Below are positions 20,378 through 29,473 of a stretch of 64,000 nucleotides of DNA, one piece after another (the stretch's first letter is position 1; each line of letters begins with the position of its first letter). Both the position numbers and the translations under genes were made by a program. Below the pieces are notes generated by a model. The model ran no database searches and had not been told where the DNA came from. It was given only the letters and a program-made list of their open reading frames with translations. This DNA is from Streptomyces spiralis. Its GTDB lineage: Bacteria > Actinomycetota > Actinomycetes > Streptomycetales > Streptomycetaceae. The stretch covers positions 1 to 64,000 of the forward strand of contig NZ_BNBC01000004.1 of NCBI RefSeq assembly GCF_014654675.1. The letters run 5' to 3'.

Positions 20378-20600
20378 GGGCCCTGCTCCTGATGTGCGGC
20401 TCAGCGTGTGGATCAGGCCATCACGCGGACGGGGCACCAGCGTATGCAGAGCGTGACGCATGGGCCCACGCGTACCGGGGCGGGCGGGCGTCAATCTTCC
20501 GTTAAGAATGGCCGCGCCGGAGGCGGTGCGGGCCTCAGGAGCAGGTGAGCCGGGCGACTCGTCCGCGTTCGGCCGGCCGGGGCAACCACGGCCCGGAAGC

Positions 20601-20622
20601 CCGGAGGCAACCGAACCTCCGG
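20601..20622 (-). terminator. Hairpin downstream of the membrane protein gene
   Basis: A 7-bp stem (CCGGAGG 20601-20607 with CCTCCGG 20616-20622) lies just past the stop of the gene that ends at 20628. It would end that transcript before the APC gene. Confidence 0.5.
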
Positions 20623-20627
20623 AGACG

Positions 20628-21188
20628 TCATGGCCCGAGCCCGGAGATGCGGAACACCGTCAGCGCGGTCTCGCGGTCGACCTGCCCCGCGAGGTCCCGC
20701 AGCGCGCTCGCCCCGCACCGCAGCCGGCCGCTCGCCGCCGATGTCCGCGCGTCCTCCTCGAAGCGGTACCACAGGCCGGGGTTGTCCACCAGGACCCGTG
20801 GGTCGATCTCGAGACGGCCGCCGAAGGCGTCCCGCAGGACCAGCCGCCGGGAGACGCCGTCCGTGACACGCACCGACACCAGCAGGTCGGTACGGACCCC
20901 GCGGCGGCGCAGCAGCGAACGAGTGGCGAGCCAGCCCTCACCGGCGCACACCCGGGGCGGGCAGAGCACCAGGAAGAGCAGTGCCCCGAGCGTGCACCAC
21001 AGAGCGCCGCGCGCCCAGGTCAGGTTGCCCGTGCCCCAGTCGAACAGGAGCAGCAGGCCGCACAGCGCCACCGAGGAGCAGACCGAGGTGTGCAGGTCCC
21101 GCGCCCAGTGACGGTCGTGCGCCACCCGGCCGGGGCGGTGCGCGGGTGTGCCGGCACCCGGTCGTACGTCGTTGCCGTACTGCCTCAT
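20628..21188 (-). CDS. Membrane protein of unknown function with a PH-like C-terminal region
   Basis: I do not recognise a named family. The 186-residue product has a basic N-terminus, two adjacent transmembrane helices (about 34-50 and 58-75) and a soluble C-terminal half. That half ([45 protein letters not shown]) reads like a bacterial PH-type beta-barrel. ATG 21188 lies 7 nt after TAGCGT on the same strand and has no ribosome site, so the mRNA is likely leaderless. A longer frame runs to 21332 but lacks support. Confidence 0.7.
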   Translation of the reverse strand: MRQYGNDVRPGAGTPAHRPGRVAHDRHWARDLHTSVCSSVALCGLLLLFDWGTGNLTWARGALWCTLGALLFLVLCPPRVCAGEGWLATRSLLRRRGVRTDLLVSVRVTDGVSRRLVLRDAFGGRLEIDPRVLVDNPGLWYRFEEDARTSAASGRLRCGASALRDLAGQVDRETALTVFRISGLGP

Positions 21189-21195
21189 GACATCG

Positions 21196-21201
21196 ACGCT
21201 A
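21196..21201 (-). promoter_or_regulatory. -10 element TAGCGT, leaderless start
   Basis: TAGCGT on the minus strand ends 7 nt before ATG 21188. This fits transcription starting at the A of the start codon. Confidence 0.5.
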
Positions 21202-21370
21202 GAGCCCGCACGCGCCGCGGCAACCGCCGTTGACACGCCCCTGACGCGACGCCGACCGTTCTTGACGCCATGGCAGCGCGGCCGGCCGCACCGCCCCCTT
21301 GATCGCTCCCTTGTCCGCCCTCCGCGCCACATCTACAGTGCGACTGCCCATAAACATTCGTCAATAGTTT

Positions 21371-21381
21371 CGAAATTTTCG
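21371..21381. promoter_or_regulatory. CGAAANTTTCG operator upstream of the GH43 gene
   Basis: CGAAATTTTCG is an 11-bp palindrome 45 bases before the GH43 start. The same motif (CGAAAGTTTCG) precedes the GH10 xylanase gene. From memory, palindromes of this form mediate repression of xylanase genes in other streptomycetes. Confidence 0.75.
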
Positions 21382-21425
21382 ACTCGATCGCTTCGCTTCG
21401 ACCTCCTGGAAGGGGCTCGACTCCC

Positions 21426-22940
21426 ATGCGGACGTACGACAACCCGGTGATCCCCGGCTTCCATCCCGACCCCAGCGTGTGCCGGGTGGGCGAGGACTAC
21501 TACCTGGTGTGCTCCAGCTTCGAGTACTTCCCCGGTGTCCCGCTGTTCCACAGCCGCGACCTGGTCCACTGGCGCCTGACCGGCAACGTGCTCGACCGCC
21601 CCGGGCAGTTGCCGCTGCCGGACGACCTGCCGGCCTCGGCGGGGATCTACGCCCCGACGATCCGTCACCACGACGGCCGCTTCCACGTGATCACCACCAA
21701 CGTCGCAGGCGGGGGGAACTTCCTGGTCACCGCCGAACGCCCCGAGGGTCCCTGGTCGGACCCGGTCTGGATCGACCTGCCCGGCATCGACCCCGACCTC
21801 GCCTGGGACGACGACGGAACCTGCTGGTGCGCCGTGGCCGGAGTGGGGCTGGCCCGGATCGACCCGCGGACGGGAAAGGTGCTGGAGGGACCGCTGAAGG
21901 TGTGGTCGGGGACGGGGATGCAGCACCCCGAGGCGCCGCACCTCTACCGCGTCGGGGACTGGTGGTACCTGATGCTCGCCGAGGGCGGCACCGCGCACGG
22001 CCACAGCGTCTCGATCGCCCGCGCCCGCTCGCCGCGCGGCCCCTACGAACCGGCGCCGCACAACCCGATCCTGTCCCACCGCAGCACCGACCAGCCGATC
22101 CAGTGCACCGGCCACGCCGACCTCGTCCAGGCCGCGGACGGCACCTGGTGGATGCTGCTCCTGGGCACCCGTCCCCGGGGCTACTTCCCCGAGTTCCACG
22201 TACTCGGCCGGGAGACGTTCCTGGCCCCGGTGCGGTGGGTGGACGGATGGCCGACGGTCGGCCCGGTGCACGAGAGCCACCCCGCCCCGGCGGCCTGGCA
22301 CCCGGTTCCGCCCGAGCCCGACCGGGACGACTTCGACGCGCCGGCCCTTGCGCCGTACTGGATCTCCCCGCGCAGCAGGCCGGACGGCTCCTGGTCGCTG
22401 AGCCGGCGCCCCGGGTGGCTGACGCTGACCGCGACCGGCGACAGCCTCGACCGTCCCGGCCACACCCTCGTCGGGCGCAGGCAGCAGCACCCGGACTGCC
22501 TGGCGGCAGCCCGTGTGGACCCCGGTTCGGGACGGGCCGGCCTGTCCGTCCGCCTGGACGAGGCGCACCACTACGACCTGGAGATCGGCGGGGGAGTGGC
22601 GAGCGTCGTCGCCCGGATCGGTCCCGTGCGGCAGCGGATCGCCGAACACCCGGTGCCGCCGGGCCCGCTCACCCTGCACGTGGAGATCCGTACGTCCGAG
22701 GTGCCGCCGCCCACCGTCACGGCCGCCGGCGGACAGGCGCCCGGTCTCCGGTCGGGCGGCCCCGACGCGATCGCCTTCTCGGTCGAGACCGGCGAGCGGA
22801 CCCTGCACCTGGCCGAACTCGACGGCCGCTATCTGTCCACGCAGGTCGCCACCGGTTTCACCGGGCGGGTGATCGGCATGTACGCCACCGAGGGCAGCGC
22901 GGACTTCGACTGGTTCGACTACCGCCCGCGGCCCGCCTGA
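21426..22940 (+). CDS. Glycoside hydrolase family 43 (beta-xylosidase / arabinofuranosidase type)
   Basis: The 504-residue protein has an N-terminal five-bladed GH43 propeller. NPVIPGFHPDPSVCRVGEDYYL holds the catalytic base (Asp15), IDPDLAWDDDG holds the pKa-modulating aspartate, and QHPEAPHLYR holds the acid (Glu169). The C-terminal part (from about 300) is the beta-sandwich found in GH43 xylosidases. There is no signal peptide, so it should act inside the cell on short xylo-oligosaccharides. ATG 21426 has GGAAGGGG about 10 nt upstream. It shares an operator motif with the secreted xylanase that follows. Confidence 0.9.
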   Translation: MRTYDNPVIPGFHPDPSVCRVGEDYYLVCSSFEYFPGVPLFHSRDLVHWRLTGNVLDRPGQLPLPDDLPASAGIYAPTIRHHDGRFHVITTNVAGGGNFLVTAERPEGPWSDPVWIDLPGIDPDLAWDDDGTCWCAVAGVGLARIDPRTGKVLEGPLKVWSGTGMQHPEAPHLYRVGDWWYLMLAEGGTAHGHSVSIARARSPRGPYEPAPHNPILSHRSTDQPIQCTGHADLVQAADGTWWMLLLGTRPRGYFPEFHVLGRETFLAPVRWVDGWPTVGPVHESHPAPAAWHPVPPEPDRDDFDAPALAPYWISPRSRPDGSWSLSRRPGWLTLTATGDSLDRPGHTLVGRRQQHPDCLAAARVDPGSGRAGLSVRLDEAHHYDLEIGGGVASVVARIGPVRQRIAEHPVPPGPLTLHVEIRTSEVPPPTVTAAGGQAPGLRSGGPDAIAFSVETGERTLHLAELDGRYLSTQVATGFTGRVIGMYATEGSADFDWFDYRPRPA

Positions 22941-23065
22941 TGCCCCGGCGGTGCTCTCAGCAGGCCGCAGGCCGGGCGGAGTTGCCCGCGAATCCGTGCC
23001 TGACGAGGGCTTGCCGAGCGTGGGCGCGTGTCCCTATGGTGCACCGCAGCTTTCTGGACATGAGC

Positions 23066-23076
23066 CGAAAGTTTCG
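23066..23076. promoter_or_regulatory. CGAAANTTTCG operator upstream of the GH10 gene
   Basis: CGAAAGTTTCG lies 23 bases before the xylanase start and differs from the upstream copy at 21371-21381 only in the central base. The two genes probably answer to one repressor. Confidence 0.78.
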
Positions 23077-23098
23077 AAAGAGAACGAGGAGTCGCACC

Positions 23099-24151
23099 AT
23101 GTCACGGACCACCGTTCGCCTCAGATTCGCCGGGGCGCTCGCCGCCACCCTCGTGGCCGCGGGCGTCGCCACCGGCCCCGCGGCCCAGGCCCAGGAGCGG
23201 ACGCCCGGCCTCGCCGACCTGGCCCACCGCCACGGCCGCTACTTCGGCAGCGCCACCGACAACCCCGAGCTGACCGACAGCGCCTACACGAAGATCCTCG
23301 GCAGCGAGTTCGACATGATCACGCCGGGCAACGGCATGAAGTGGGAGAACACCGAGCCGCAGCAGGGCGTCTTCGACTGGTCCAAGGGCGACGAGATCGT
23401 GAAGCTGGCCCGCGCCAACCACCAGAAGGTGCGCGCCCACACCCTGGTCTGGCACAACCAGCTGCCCGCCTGGCTCACCTCGCGCGACTGGACCCCGGCC
23501 GAACTGCGCGCCGTACTGAAGAAGCACATCACCACCGAGGTGCGCCACTACCGGGGCAAGGTCTACTCCTGGGACGTGGTCAACGAGGCCTTCAACGAGG
23601 ACGGCACCTACCGGGACACGATCTGGTACAGGACCCTCGGCCCCGGCTACATCGCCGACGCGCTGCGCTGGGCCCACGAGGCCGACCCGCACGCCAAGCT
23701 GTACCTCAACGACTACAACATCGAGGCCGTCGGGCCGAAGAGCGACGCGTACTACAACCTCGTCAAGCAGCTGAAGGCGGAGCACGTCCCGCTGGACGGT
23801 GTGGGGTTCCAGGCGCACCTCGCGCTCCAGTACGGCTATCCGACCACGATCGAGGACAACCTGCGCCGCTTCTCGCGCCTCGGCCTCGACACGGCGCTCA
23901 CCGAGGTCGACGTCCGGATGCAGCTGCCGGCCACGGACGACAAGCTGGCCGAACAGGCCACCTGGTACGCGGATCTGACGAAGGCGTGCCTGGCGGTCCA
24001 GCGGTGCGTCGGCGTCACCGTCTGGGACTTCACCGACAAGTACTCATGGATCCCGGGGGTCTTCGCCGGGGAGGGCGCCGCGCTGCCGTGGGACGAGCAG
24101 CTGCGGCCCAAGCCGGCCTACCAGGCGCTGCGCGACGCGCTCGGCGGGTGA
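23099..24151 (+). CDS. Secreted endo-1,4-beta-xylanase, GH10
   Basis: The 350-residue protein has a Sec signal peptide (basic MSRTTVRLR, hydrophobic core, AQAQ cleavage region near residue 32) and a single GH10 barrel. There is no carbohydrate-binding module. Glu163 in WDVVNEAFNE is the acid/base and Glu269 in ALTEVDVRM the nucleophile. It cuts xylan outside the cell to oligosaccharides, which the GH43 enzyme can finish. GAGGAG (23086-23091) lies 7 nt before ATG 23099. A CGAAAGTTTCG palindrome in the leader suggests xylan-responsive repression. Confidence 0.96.
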   Translation: MSRTTVRLRFAGALAATLVAAGVATGPAAQAQERTPGLADLAHRHGRYFGSATDNPELTDSAYTKILGSEFDMITPGNGMKWENTEPQQGVFDWSKGDEIVKLARANHQKVRAHTLVWHNQLPAWLTSRDWTPAELRAVLKKHITTEVRHYRGKVYSWDVVNEAFNEDGTYRDTIWYRTLGPGYIADALRWAHEADPHAKLYLNDYNIEAVGPKSDAYYNLVKQLKAEHVPLDGVGFQAHLALQYGYPTTIEDNLRRFSRLGLDTALTEVDVRMQLPATDDKLAEQATWYADLTKACLAVQRCVGVTVWDFTDKYSWIPGVFAGEGAALPWDEQLRPKPAYQALRDALGG

Positions 24152-24199
24152 CCGGGTCGCCGGGCGGCTACGGTTCGTAGTCGCCGCGGGACATGCGTC

Positions 24200-24234
24200 G
24201 GGGCCGGCCCTCGCACATCGTGCGAGCCGGCCCC
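24200..24234 (+). terminator. Terminator of the xylanase gene
   Basis: Stems GGGGCCGGC (24200-24208 with 24226-24234) and TCGCAC (24211-24216 with 24220-24225) stack into a 15-bp hairpin with a two-base bulge. It lies 49 bases after the GH10 stop. Confidence 0.8.
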
Positions 24235-24307
24235 TCGTGGTGCCGGGCGGCTTTCCGGCCCGTCTCCGGCGCACCGGGCGCACCTGGGCCGCGGCTGCCC
24301 CTCGTGC

Positions 24308-24514
24308 TCAGGCGGCGGTCATCACCCGGTCGGCGCCCAGCGGGCGGTGCGGGGCGATGATCTGACCGTCCGGCAGAAGCTCACCGGTGTCCTCGAAGAG
24401 AAGAACGCCGTTGCACAGCAGGCTCCAGCCCTGCTCCGGGTGGTGCGCCACGAGGCGGGCGGATTCCCGGTCGGCGGAGTCGGCTGACGGACACGGTGGC
24501 TGGTGCTGGCACAT
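24308..24514 (-). CDS. DUF5999 family small protein
   Basis: The 68-residue protein starts MCQHQPPCPSADSADRESA, the hallmark of DUF5999, a small actinobacterial family of unknown function with two N-terminal cysteines. The core HPEQGWSLLCNGVLLFEDTGELLPDG is also typical. No enzymatic motif is visible. ATG 24514 is used because the family begins at this methionine; no strong ribosome site is visible. Confidence 0.8.
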   Translation of the reverse strand: MCQHQPPCPSADSADRESARLVAHHPEQGWSLLCNGVLLFEDTGELLPDGQIIAPHRPLGADRVMTAA

Positions 24515-24789
24515 GGGTGGGATCTTTCGCTCTGTCGTCTGGTCCGGAATGGTCGGCGTGTGTGTTTCGCGGCTGGTGGCACTCTCCATGGCCGCCCCCC
24601 GTTGGATGAGTCGGACTGAAACCAGTGTTGCCCCACGAGCGTGTTTCCGCAGGCATTTCACGGCACCGCTCCTCACAGGTTGGAGACGCCTCACCCGCCT
24701 GAGCGGTTCATCCCGGACGCACGGCCTCTTCGGATGGTTCGGCGTGGCCGGATGGGGCTAGTCCGGTCGGGCCATCGGGACCTGGACGA

Positions 24790-24832
24790 CGTCGTACCCC
24801 GCTCCCGAAAGATCCGGCAGCGGGGTACGACG
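24790..24832 (-). terminator. Terminator downstream of the 24,883-25,473 gene
   Basis: A 14-bp perfect stem (CGTCGTACCCCGCT 24790-24803 with 24819-24832) has a 15-base loop. The rest of the 24,515-24,882 gap contains no supported gene. Confidence 0.75.
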
Positions 24833-24882
24833 AGGTGGCCGATGTGGTCCGAGGCGGCGCGAGCCGGTCGGCGCGCGGTAGG

Positions 24883-25473
24883 TCAGGCGGGCGAGCCCAT
24901 GAGCCGTACGGGAGCAGGCGTCAGCCGATGGGTGAGGACCGGGAGCAGTTCGGCGACCGGGTGCGGCACGTGGGCCGGTATCCCGGGCGGGGCCGGCGCC
25001 AGCGGTACGAGCAGGTCGCCGGCGGCCGGGTGACCGCCGGCGCCGTCGTCGGTGAGGTCGCCGTGCAGCCACAGGGTGAGCATGTACAGGCTGGGCATGG
25101 ACAGCAGGCGTGGCTGGTACGGCTGACCGAGGGTCTCCGCCTGGCGCAGCGCGCGTTCCGTCGAGGCGATGTAGGGGCCCTCGAAGAAGTGGGAGAAGGC
25201 CCAGCCGTCGGGGGTCAGCCTGGTCTCGGCGGCGGCCACCGCCTGGTCGCCGACGTGGATCAGGAAGCGCCATCCGGCCAGCCGGGTCTCGGAGATCCCC
25301 GCGGGGGTGATCCGGTCCAGTACGTGCACCGGAAGCGGGAGTTCGGGGGTGGCCGGGCCCTGGGCGGCGCGGAGTGCGGGTGTGGGTGCCTCACGGACCG
25401 CGGTGGGGGAACCGAGTGCCGTGAGGACGGAGCGAAGTGCGGGCGCGGGAGCCGGCGGGACATGCAGCGGCAT
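24883..25473 (-). CDS. Hypothetical actinobacterial protein
   Basis: I do not recognise this 196-residue protein. It is soluble, with no signal peptide, a Pro/Ala-rich N-terminus, and a central region ISETRLAGWRFLIHVGDQAV...GWAFSHFFEGPYIASTERAL that looks like a folded alpha/beta core. GC bias and a terminator downstream support real coding. ATG 25473 has GAGAGG upstream; the frame extends to 25626 without support. The nearest gene upstream is divergent and 575 bases away. Confidence 0.65.
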   Translation of the reverse strand: MPLHVPPAPAPALRSVLTALGSPTAVREAPTPALRAAQGPATPELPLPVHVLDRITPAGISETRLAGWRFLIHVGDQAVAAAETRLTPDGWAFSHFFEGPYIASTERALRQAETLGQPYQPRLLSMPSLYMLTLWLHGDLTDDGAGGHPAAGDLLVPLAPAPPGIPAHVPHPVAELLPVLTHRLTPAPVRLMGSPA

Positions 25474-26047
25474 GGTGGGACGCCTCTCATTCGACAGGCA
25501 GGGTGACGCGAGGGCGGGGCGGGTGGGGCGGACGACGCTGTCAGCTCTCTGGGCAGGAGGGGGCGGGGCCGGGGCCTTGCGTACGAGGGGTGTACGAGGA
25601 GTTGCGGAGCGCGGCATGCCGGACATGACCCGGACCGCGGGTCCAGGGCCGCGGGCGCCAACCTTCTGCCGTTCAGCAGAGTTTATACGACGAATGTTCA
25701 GACGATGTTTCGTCTACCTGTTTCCGGCGTGAACAACAAGTCGCTATTCAGCCGGAGATTCGCGGGATTGATCCCGCTTCCGAACGGGCCGCGCCGCGGT
25801 GACCTCGGGTTCTGTCCGAGCAGCGGTCGGCTTGTTGTCGTCGGCGTTTTTCACGAGATCCCCGGGGTACCCGTTCTTGCTCGCTGCCTCATGCCCCGTG
25901 AATGTGCCCGACGGTCATTTGGCACCAGAGTAGTCGGTGCGGGGCGGCGATGGGACGTTATCGATCGCGTTCGCGGGGCATCATCCCACCTGACCGGGAC
26001 CCCGGCGGCCGGATCCTCGGCCCGCCCGAGCGAGGAGGGACGCTGCG
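25474..26047. other. 574-base intergenic region with divergent promoters
   Basis: No supported gene lies here. The stretch 25,680-25,760 is AT-rich for this genome and contains TATACGA, the imperfect palindrome GACGATGTTTCGTC (25701-25714) and the hairpin GCGGGATTGATCCCGC (25762-25777). It probably holds promoters for the divergent genes on both sides. Confidence 0.5.
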
Positions 26048-27565
26048 ATGGGGGAGAAGGTCGTGGCAGGAGAGTTCGACCTGTCGGATCGCAACCGCTA
26101 CCGCGCCAAGCTCCGGCGGTGTCTGAAGGGGCTGGAGCGGTTGCTGGAGGAGAAGCGGTTCGACCGCCCCAAGAACCTCATGGGGCTGGAGATCGAATTG
26201 AATCTCGTCGGTTCGGACGGCATGCCGAAAATGCTGAATGCGCAAGTGCTCGAGCGCATCGCCAGCCGTGACTTCCAGACGGAACTCGCGATGTTCAACC
26301 TGGAAGTGAACATCGCCCCGCACCGGTTGGGCGGCCGGGTATTCGACCGGCTGGCAGAGGAGTTGAGGACGTCACTGGCATATGCCGACCGAAAGGCCGG
26401 AGAGGTCGACGCGTCGATAGCGATGATCGGTATTCTTCCGACGCTCGACCGGGACGACCTGGTCTCCTCCAACCTCTCCGACGTCGACCGCTACACACTG
26501 CTCAACGACCAGATCGTGGCGGCACGCGGTGAGGACTTCGCCCTGGACATCGAGGGCGTGGAGCGGCTGACCTGCACCTCGAAATCCATCGTCCCCGAGG
26601 CCGCCTGCACCTCCGTGCAGCTGCACCTTCAGGTCACCCCGGGCCGCTTCGCCGACGTGTGGAACGCGGCGCAGGCGGCGTGTGCGGCGCAGATCGCCGT
26701 GGGCGCCAACTCGCCCTTTCTCTTCGGGCGCGAGCTGTGGAGGGAGTCGCGGCCCCCGCTGTTCCAGCAGTCCACCGACACCCGCCCGCCCGAGCTCCAG
26801 GCGCAGGGCGTGCGGCCGCGCACCTGGTTCGGCGAGCGGTGGATCTCCTCCGTGTACGACCTCTTCGAGGAGAACCTGCGCTACTTCCCCGCGCTGCTGC
26901 CGATCTGCGACGACGAGGACCCTCTCGAGGTGCTCGACGCCGGCGGCGTCCCCAGGCTGGCCGAACTCGTCCTGCACAACGGCACCGTCTACCGCTGGAA
27001 CCGGCCGGTCTACGACATCGCCGACGGCGTGCCGCACCTGCGGGTGGAGAACCGGGTGCTGCCCGCAGGTCCCACCGTCACCGACGTGATCGCCAACGCC
27101 GTCTTCTACTACGGCCTCGTCCGCGCGCTCGCCGAGGAGTCACGGCCCGTGTGGACCCGGCTGCCCTTCGAGGCCGCGGCCGCCAACTTCGACGCGGCCT
27201 GCCGGTACGGGATCGACGCCCGGTTCAGCTGGCCCCGGCGCGGCCGCTACTCCGGCACGGTCGAGGTCGACGCCGTCTCCCTGGTCCGCGACGAACTGCT
27301 CCCGCTCGCCGCGGCCGGCCTGGACGCATGGGGCGTGGAGGCGGTGGACCGGGACCGCTACCTCGGCGTGATCGAGGAGCGGTGCAGGCACCGGACCAAC
27401 GGCGCCCAGTGGCAGGCCGCCACCTTCCACCGGGGCGTGGAGAGCGGTCTCCCCAGGGACGAGGCACTGGCCGCCACGACCCGGCGCTACTGCGAGCTGA
27501 TGTGGCTGGGCGAGCCGGTCCACACCTGGCCGGTCGGCCTGCCGGCACCGGTCCCGCTGGGCTGA
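26048..27565 (+). CDS. GCS2-type carboxylate-amine ligase (glutamate-cysteine ligase family)
   Basis: The 505-residue ATP-dependent ligase resembles the GCS2 family. An early block (NLMGLEIELNLVGSDG) gives the Glu-rich metal/ATP site, and AMFNLEVNIAP and RVENRVLPAGPTVTDVIANAVFYYGL are further family blocks. Members join glutamate to cysteine or to other amines. Streptomycetes make mycothiol rather than glutathione, so the physiological product is unclear. ATG 26048 has a strong GAGGAGGG site. It stands alone; the next gene is 79 bases downstream and unrelated. Confidence 0.75.
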   Translation: MGEKVVAGEFDLSDRNRYRAKLRRCLKGLERLLEEKRFDRPKNLMGLEIELNLVGSDGMPKMLNAQVLERIASRDFQTELAMFNLEVNIAPHRLGGRVFDRLAEELRTSLAYADRKAGEVDASIAMIGILPTLDRDDLVSSNLSDVDRYTLLNDQIVAARGEDFALDIEGVERLTCTSKSIVPEAACTSVQLHLQVTPGRFADVWNAAQAACAAQIAVGANSPFLFGRELWRESRPPLFQQSTDTRPPELQAQGVRPRTWFGERWISSVYDLFEENLRYFPALLPICDDEDPLEVLDAGGVPRLAELVLHNGTVYRWNRPVYDIADGVPHLRVENRVLPAGPTVTDVIANAVFYYGLVRALAEESRPVWTRLPFEAAAANFDAACRYGIDARFSWPRRGRYSGTVEVDAVSLVRDELLPLAAAGLDAWGVEAVDRDRYLGVIEERCRHRTNGAQWQAATFHRGVESGLPRDEALAATTRRYCELMWLGEPVHTWPVGLPAPVPLG

Positions 27566-27644
27566 GCCGACGGGGGCGCCCGCGCCCCGACGGGGCGGAT
27601 GGGGCAAGCTGTGACCTCTCAGAACGGTGTACGGGAGGCACAGC

Positions 27645-28445
27645 GTGCAGGAGGAGATGGGGCCGACCGACGAGGCCGCTCCACGGGAGCGGCTGTCGCG
27701 GCGGATGCTCCGTGACGAGACACTGCTCGTGCTCGCCCTCTCTCTCGGGGCGAGCGGGGTCTCGGCCCTGATCAGCTTCGTCGGGTCGGTCACCAAACCG
27801 GGCGGCCTCAAGGACCAGGCGGCAACGCTCAACGCCTCCGCCGCACCCGGCCGCCCCTGGCTCGACCTCGCCTGGCAGCTCTTCGGGATCGCCACCGCGC
27901 TCGTCCCCGTCGCCCTGGTCGCCCACCTGCTGCTCCGCGAGGGCCAGAGCCTGCGCACGCTCGGCTTCGACCGCACCCGCCCCTGGCCGGATCTCGGCCG
28001 GGGCGCCGCGATCGCCGCGGTGATCGGCAGCACCGGAATCGCCTTCTACCTGGCCGCCCGGGGCCTCGGCTTCAATCTGACGGTGGTGCCCGAGGCGCTG
28101 CCGTCGGTCTGGTGGAAGTACCCGGTGCTCGTCCTGTCCGCGGTGCAGAACGCGGTCCTGGAAGAGGTCATCGTGGTCGGCTACCTGCTGCGCCGGCTCG
28201 GCGGTCTCGGCTGGACGCCGGGGACCGCGCTGGTCGCCAGTTCCGTGCTGCGCGGCTCCTACCACCTCTACCAGGGCATCGGCGGCTTCGTCGGCAACAT
28301 GGTGATGGGCGTGGTGTTCGTCTGGCTCTACCGGCGATGGGGGCGGGTCGGCCCGCTGGTCGTGGCGCACTCCCTGCTCGACATCGGCGCCTTCGTCGGC
28401 TACGCCCTGCTGGCCGGGAAGGTGGGCTGGCTGCCTACGGCGTGA
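27645..28445 (+). CDS. CPBP family intramembrane metalloprotease
   Basis: The 266-residue membrane protein has about seven helices. The CPBP motifs are present in variant form: EEVIVVGYLLRRLG (tandem Glu), SSVLRGSYHLYQG (His) and VAHSLLDIG (His and Asp). In eukaryotes the family cleaves prenylated CAAX proteins; bacterial members may act in peptide maturation or immunity. The substrate is unknown here. GTG 27645 follows GGGAGG (27633-27638) by 6 nt. Terminator 28497-28527 follows. Confidence 0.85.
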   Translation: MQEEMGPTDEAAPRERLSRRMLRDETLLVLALSLGASGVSALISFVGSVTKPGGLKDQAATLNASAAPGRPWLDLAWQLFGIATALVPVALVAHLLLREGQSLRTLGFDRTRPWPDLGRGAAIAAVIGSTGIAFYLAARGLGFNLTVVPEALPSVWWKYPVLVLSAVQNAVLEEVIVVGYLLRRLGGLGWTPGTALVASSVLRGSYHLYQGIGGFVGNMVMGVVFVWLYRRWGRVGPLVVAHSLLDIGAFVGYALLAGKVGWLPTA

Positions 28446-28496
28446 GGCGGGCGGCCGTGGCCCGGGTGAGCGGCCCGCGACGCTCGTGGTGCGAGT

Positions 28497-28527
28497 GGGG
28501 GGCGTACGACGCTGTCGTACGCCCCCC
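28497..28527. terminator. Bidirectional terminator
   Basis: A 14-bp perfect stem (GGGGGGCGTACGAC 28497-28510 with 28514-28527) has a GCT loop. It sits between the convergent CPBP and PhzF genes. Confidence 0.88.
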
Positions 28528-28560
28528 GTGTGAGCGACCCCGTACGCCGGATGCGGGCGC

Positions 28561-29370
28561 TCAGGCGTGCAGCTCGCCCTCGATGACCGTGACCGCGTGG
28601 CCGGTGAGCAGCGTGCGGGCGCCGCGCAGCCCCGTGCGGACCCGGCCGGAGCGCGGCGAGGCCTGGAGGCCGGTGAGGTCCGTCCGGCCGAGACGCTCCG
28701 ACCAGTAGGGGGCCAGCGCGGTGTGGGCGCTGCCGGTGACCGGGTCCTCGTCGATGCCGACGTTCGGGAAGAAGCAGCGGGAGACGAAGTCGTGGCCGCG
28801 GGCGGGGTCCTCGGCGCGGGCGGTGGCGATGATGCCCCGCGACGAGTAGGCGGCCAGCGCCTTGTGGTCGGGGTCGAGGCTACGGACGGTCTTCTCGTCG
28901 GCGAGTTCCAGCAGCAGGTCGCCGACGTTCGGGCCGGTGTCGAAGGCGGTGCGGGGCTCGGCGCCGAGGGCCTCGGCGACCCCGTCCGGCACCTCGACCG
29001 GTGTGAGCGGGGCGGTGGGGAAGTCCAGGGTGATCGTGCCGTCCTCGGCGGGCGTCGCGATGAGCACGCCGCTGCGCGTGGCGAAGCGCACCGGTCCGGT
29101 GTGGGCCCCGGTGGCGTCGAGGACGTGGGCGGTGGCGAGCGTGGCGTGCCCGCACATCGCCACCTCGGTGGCGGGGGTGAACCAGCGCAGCGCCCAGTCG
29201 GCCTCGCCGCCCTCGGGCAGCCGGTGCGCGAAGGCCGTCTCGGCGTGGTTGACCTCCAGGGCCACCTTCTGGAGCCAGTCGTCCTCGGGGAAGGCGTCGA
29301 GGAGGAGGACCCCCGCCGGGTTGCCGGAGAAGGGACGGGCGGTGAAGGCGTCGACGATTCGAATCCGCAT
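28561..29370 (-). CDS. PhzF family isomerase
   Basis: This 269-residue protein opens with MRIRIVDAFTARPFSGNPAGV and carries the catalytic-glutamate block NHAETAFAHR, the ATEVAMCGHATLATAHVL turn, and the second-half signature GIDEDPVTGSAHTALAPYW. The fold is the duplicated diaminopimelate-epimerase-like barrel. Only some members act in phenazine synthesis, and no phenazine genes are near, so the substrate is unknown. ATG 29370 lies 6 nt after TACCGT on its strand with no ribosome site, which suggests a leaderless mRNA. Confidence 0.88.
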   Translation of the reverse strand: MRIRIVDAFTARPFSGNPAGVLLLDAFPEDDWLQKVALEVNHAETAFAHRLPEGGEADWALRWFTPATEVAMCGHATLATAHVLDATGAHTGPVRFATRSGVLIATPAEDGTITLDFPTAPLTPVEVPDGVAEALGAEPRTAFDTGPNVGDLLLELADEKTVRSLDPDHKALAAYSSRGIIATARAEDPARGHDFVSRCFFPNVGIDEDPVTGSAHTALAPYWSERLGRTDLTGLQASPRSGRVRTGLRGARTLLTGHAVTVIEGELHA

Positions 29371-29376
29371 GTCCCG

Positions 29377-29382
29377 ACGGTA
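29377..29382 (-). promoter_or_regulatory. -10 element TACCGT, leaderless start of the PhzF gene
   Basis: TACCGT on the minus strand ends 6 nt before ATG 29370, so transcription should start on or within a base of the start codon. Confidence 0.5.
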
Positions 29383-29473
29383 GGGCGTGCCGGACGGCGC
29401 GGACCAAGGCCAATTCGCGGACGGCGGCCACGAAGTGGGGGAAGCGGCAGCTCGGAAGAGGGTTGTCGGAGCT

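Noticed and set aside
20378..20627. Riboswitch (for example c-di-AMP type) upstream of the APC transporter
   Set aside because: I searched the 250 bases for the conserved ydaO-type core and found only a simple hairpin that fits a terminator of the upstream gene.
21479..24151. Apparent 890-residue fusion reaching into the GH10 xylanase
   Set aside because: Its first part is the GH43 gene read in the wrong frame; the true GH10 start has a ribosome site and signal peptide at 23099.
28561..29370. Phenazine biosynthesis locus
   Set aside because: Only a PhzF-family gene is present; no other phenazine genes are nearby, and the family is functionally broad.
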